From Planctomycetaceae bacterium (lineage in GTDB: Bacteria > Planctomycetota > Planctomycetia > Planctomycetales > Planctomycetaceae), in contig JACKHO010000006.1 in NCBI GenBank assembly GCA_020638955.1, forward strand, positions 1 through 64,000: 64,000 nucleotides of DNA. The letters run 5' to 3'. This document shows, piece after piece, positions 61,840 to 64,000 of the stretch. The position numbers and the translations under genes are program-made. Within the stretch, counting starts at the first letter, position 1, and each line of letters starts with the position of its first letter. The notes below the pieces were generated by a model, which did no database searches, was not told the DNA's origin, and saw nothing but the letters and a program-made list of their open reading frames with translations.

Positions 61840-63111
61840 ATGATTCGCTCGTTCTCGCCGTTTGTTCTTATTCTCGCTCTCTCCGTCGGCGCTGCTGGTA
61901 CCAAAGCAGACGACTGGCTCCGGTTTCGTGGGCCAAATGGGCAAGGACAGGTTGAGGGCAAGTTTCCACTGGAATGGAGTGCCGACAAGAACATCAAATG
62001 GCGCACGCCGCTTCCCGCTCCGGGCAACAGCAGTCCCATTGTCGTGAAGGGGAAGGTCTTCGTCACACAGGGAACAGACCAGGGCAAGCAGCGGCACCTC
62101 ATTTGTTTTGATCGAACGAACGGCAAAGAACTCTGGCGCCGCACCATTGATTTCAACAAGGTAGAAGACACGCACAAGACGAATCCTTATTGCTCGGCTA
62201 GCCCCACAAGTGACGGTGAACGCGTGGTGTGCTGGCACGGGTCGGCCGGAACGTTCTGCTACGACCTGAATGGCGAACTCCAATGGTCGCGCGACCTGGG
62301 GACGTTTCACCACATTTGGGGAGAAGCTTCTTCACCTATTATCCATGGCGACCGCGTTTACCAGATTTGTGGTCCGGGTGAACGTACTTTTGTCATTGCC
62401 CTCGACAAAAAGACGGGAGAAACGGTTTGGGAAAGTCCCATCGAGCCAGACGGCAGTGCGAGTGATAAAGGTCGCTATGTTGGCACTTGGGCGACTCCGC
62501 TCGTCATCACTCAGGACGGAAAAGAGCAACTGCTATGTGCACTGCACAAGCGGGTCGTTGCTTACGACATCGACAGCGGCAAGGAAGTTTGGAGCACCAC
62601 AGGCATTAGCAGCAGCCGTAGTGATTTGGTTTACACGTCACCCCTCGTGACCGACAAAGTGGGCGTTGTGTTCGGCGGCTACGGCGGGCCGATGTTCGCA
62701 TTTCGTCTGGGCGGAATGGGCGATGTCACCGAGGTGAACCGCATGTGGCACATTGAGAAAGAATGGCATCCTCAACGAATTGGCAGCGGCGTCATTCTGG
62801 GTGACAAAGTCTTCATGGCGAACGCCGACAATTCCGGTTCAATTCAGTGTTTCAACATCGAGAACGGAGAAGTCGTCTGGGAAGAGCGTCGTACGTCCTC
62901 AGGCCCGCACTGGGGAGCCATGCTCCACAACGACGGCAAACTCTACGTGCAGGGACAGAATGGCAAAGTCCATGTGTTCGCTGCCAATCCCGAAAAGTTC
63001 GAACTGCTGGCCGACAATGACCTCGGCGAAACGAGCAATTCCACGCCTGCATTCTCCGACGGGGATATTTTCATTCGAACGCATGAAGCGCTGTACTGCG
63101 TTAGTGAGTAG
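61840..63111 (+). CDS. PQQ-type beta-propeller protein, secreted
   Basis: 423 aa from the ATG at 61840 (GGAG about 10 nt upstream), with a signal peptide (MIRSFSPFVLILALSVGAAG). The mature protein begins DDWLRFRGPNGQG, typical of planctomycete PQQ-like propellers, and contains repeated blades such as SSPIVVKGKVFVTQG, GKELWRRT, GETVWESP and GKVHVFAANPE. Relatives include BamB and quinoprotein dehydrogenases; the PQQ- and metal-binding residues are not evident, so it is probably a binding or scaffold propeller. A 160-bp gap separates it from the thioredoxin gene; it may have its own promoter. Confidence 0.88.
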   Translation: MIRSFSPFVLILALSVGAAGTKADDWLRFRGPNGQGQVEGKFPLEWSADKNIKWRTPLPAPGNSSPIVVKGKVFVTQGTDQGKQRHLICFDRTNGKELWRRTIDFNKVEDTHKTNPYCSASPTSDGERVVCWHGSAGTFCYDLNGELQWSRDLGTFHHIWGEASSPIIHGDRVYQICGPGERTFVIALDKKTGETVWESPIEPDGSASDKGRYVGTWATPLVITQDGKEQLLCALHKRVVAYDIDSGKEVWSTTGISSSRSDLVYTSPLVTDKVGVVFGGYGGPMFAFRLGGMGDVTEVNRMWHIEKEWHPQRIGSGVILGDKVFMANADNSGSIQCFNIENGEVVWEERRTSSGPHWGAMLHNDGKLYVQGQNGKVHVFAANPEKFELLADNDLGETSNSTPAFSDGDIFIRTHEALYCVSE

Positions 63112-63171
63112 TGCTGTGGTGCATGGTTCTCAGGTGAGCGGCATCTTTACCTCCGACTCGGAGACAATGTC

Positions 63172-64000
63172 ATGAATCGAAACTGGCGAGTTGCAACTGC
63201 GATCTTTGGTGTAGTCCTCGCTGCGAATTGGGCTGTCGCTGAAGACAAGGAACAAAAGGGACAGACGAAGGCCCCGGTTGTCTTTACGACGCAGCAGGAT
63301 CATCAGAACATGCTAGAGCAGTTGGGTGTTACAAAACTACGTCCCGGTCGCAACGGAGATGCAAACGCACCGAACGCGGCGAACTATGACGAGTCCAAGG
63401 CGAATCCCTATCCCCATTTGCCAGAGTTGCTGCGTACCGCAAACGGGGAACCTGTCACCACGGCAAAACAATGGTATGAGGTGCGGCGTCCTGAACTGGT
63501 CGAATTTCTCGAACGCGAAGTCTATGGCCGCATTCCCGAGAATGTCCCTTCTGTCACATGGGAGGTCGTCCAAACACGGGAGGTTGAGGCAGGAGGCGTT
63601 CCTGCTGTGCAACATGAGCTTGCGGGTATTGTCGACAATTCGACGTGCCCGGACATCGAAGTCCGGATTTCGATGTCGCTGACCCTGCCGAAGAAGGTGG
63701 ACGCGCCCGTTCCGGTCCTTATGAGTTTCGGCTGGACGCCGTTCGATTTGGAACGTTTCCGTCGTCCGGGCAGCGGACAATCCAATGGAGGACAACGGCC
63801 ACCGTCAAAGGAAGACTTGCTCATTGCCGCAGGCTGGGGGTGTGCGACGCTTAATCCTTCAACTGTTCAGGATGACGCTGGTGGCTGGCAGGCGCGCCGA
63901 TTCGGTCGAAATGTCGAGGAAAACTCCGAACCACGTGGTGCTGGACTGACGCGCGGAATTATTGGACTGACCAATTTGGGACAACCACGTACGCCAGAAC
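63172..64000 (+). CDS. CE15-like glucuronoyl/acetyl-xylan esterase, 5' part only
   Basis: At least 276 residues; the frame is open to the window edge. A signal peptide (WRVATAIFGVVLAANWAVA) is followed by YDESKANPYPHLPELL, EFLEREVYGRIP, PVPVLMSFGW, WGCATLNPSTVQDDAGG and, at the edge, GLTRGIIGLTNLGQPRTPE. These are features of the CE15/alpha-beta-hydrolase proteins that cleave glucuronoyl or acetyl esters of plant-type polysaccharides. The catalytic Ser lies beyond the window, so activity cannot be checked. It starts 60 bp after the PQQ propeller gene and may be cotranscribed. Confidence 0.75.
   Translation, partial: MNRNWRVATAIFGVVLAANWAVAEDKEQKGQTKAPVVFTTQQDHQNMLEQLGVTKLRPGRNGDANAPNAANYDESKANPYPHLPELLRTANGEPVTTAKQWYEVRRPELVEFLEREVYGRIPENVPSVTWEVVQTREVEAGGVPAVQHELAGIVDNSTCPDIEVRISMSLTLPKKVDAPVPVLMSFGWTPFDLERFRRPGSGQSNGGQRPPSKEDLLIAAGWGCATLNPSTVQDDAGGWQARRFGRNVEENSEPRGAGLTRGIIGLTNLGQPRTPE

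Noticed and set aside
1..64000. tRNA, rRNA, insertion sequence, prophage or integrase gene
   Set aside because: None recognised on reading through the window; absence by eye is not proof for short RNA genes.

Overview
The window is bacterial chromosomal DNA that points to the phylum Planctomycetota, most likely the Planctomycetaceae and relatives. The evidence is the gene content: four secreted PSCyt1/DUF1549/DUF1553 cytochrome-like proteins, three Tat-exported DUF1501 proteins, a DUF1552/DUF1592 pair, two DUF1559 proteins with pseudopilin-type N-termini, two CRTAC1 (FG-GAP/ASPIC-UnbV) proteins and a planctomycete-style Glu-Asp-Arg-x-x-Leu-Ser leader on an RTX-type protein. Base composition looks moderately GC-rich, in the mid-fifties by eye. 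Shine-Dalgarno sites are present for some genes and absent for others. I saw no tRNA, rRNA, CRISPR array, insertion sequence or prophage. Genus cannot be assigned from what I can see.

Layout. 0-6.6 kb: a PLP-dependent decarboxylase (-), a sigma-54 activator (+), and a three-gene minus-strand set (C45-type hydrolase, SH3-domain protein, beta-propeller). 6.8-12.9 kb: cytochrome/LamG protein, DUF1501 partner, APC permease. 12.9-17.8 kb: two uncharacterised secreted proteins, a di-haem peroxidase lipoprotein, and behind it a small duplicated copy of the peroxidase leader carrying an 18-bp minisatellite. 18-27 kb: zinc-ribbon protein, DUF1559 protein with a strong terminator, lipoprotein, CRTAC1, TPR protein, then convergently a degenerate Amt-like membrane protein translationally coupled to a second CRTAC1 gene. 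27-32.2 kb: second cytochrome/DUF1501 pair. 32.2-37 kb: an RTX-type protein with about 49 uninterrupted nonapeptides, an M56 peptidase/BlaI pair and a second DUF1559 gene. 37-48 kb: degenerate PAP2 protein, third cytochrome protein, DUF1552, DUF1592 with a LamG insert, ThuA. 46.9-52.3 kb: fourth cytochrome/DUF1501 pair (-) and a 3-hydroxyisobutyrate-dehydrogenase-family enzyme (-). 52.7-63.1 kb: a plus-strand run of envelope genes (DUF4175-like, two paralogous secreted proteins, squalene-cyclase-fold protein, thioredoxin fusion, PQQ propeller), then the start of a CE15-like esterase cut by the window edge.

How the genes may work together. Almost everything is predicted to be exported: c-type haem proteins with sugar-binding-type inserts, Tat-exported DUF1501/DUF1552 partners, propellers, ThuA and a CE15-like esterase. 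This fits the planctomycete periplasmic/cell-surface machinery thought, but not shown, to process complex polysaccharides. The least explained parts are the Amt-like/CRTAC1 pair that has lost both pore histidines, the DUF1559-BlaI-M56 operon upstream of the RTX gene, and the tightly overlapped DUF4175-like operon.
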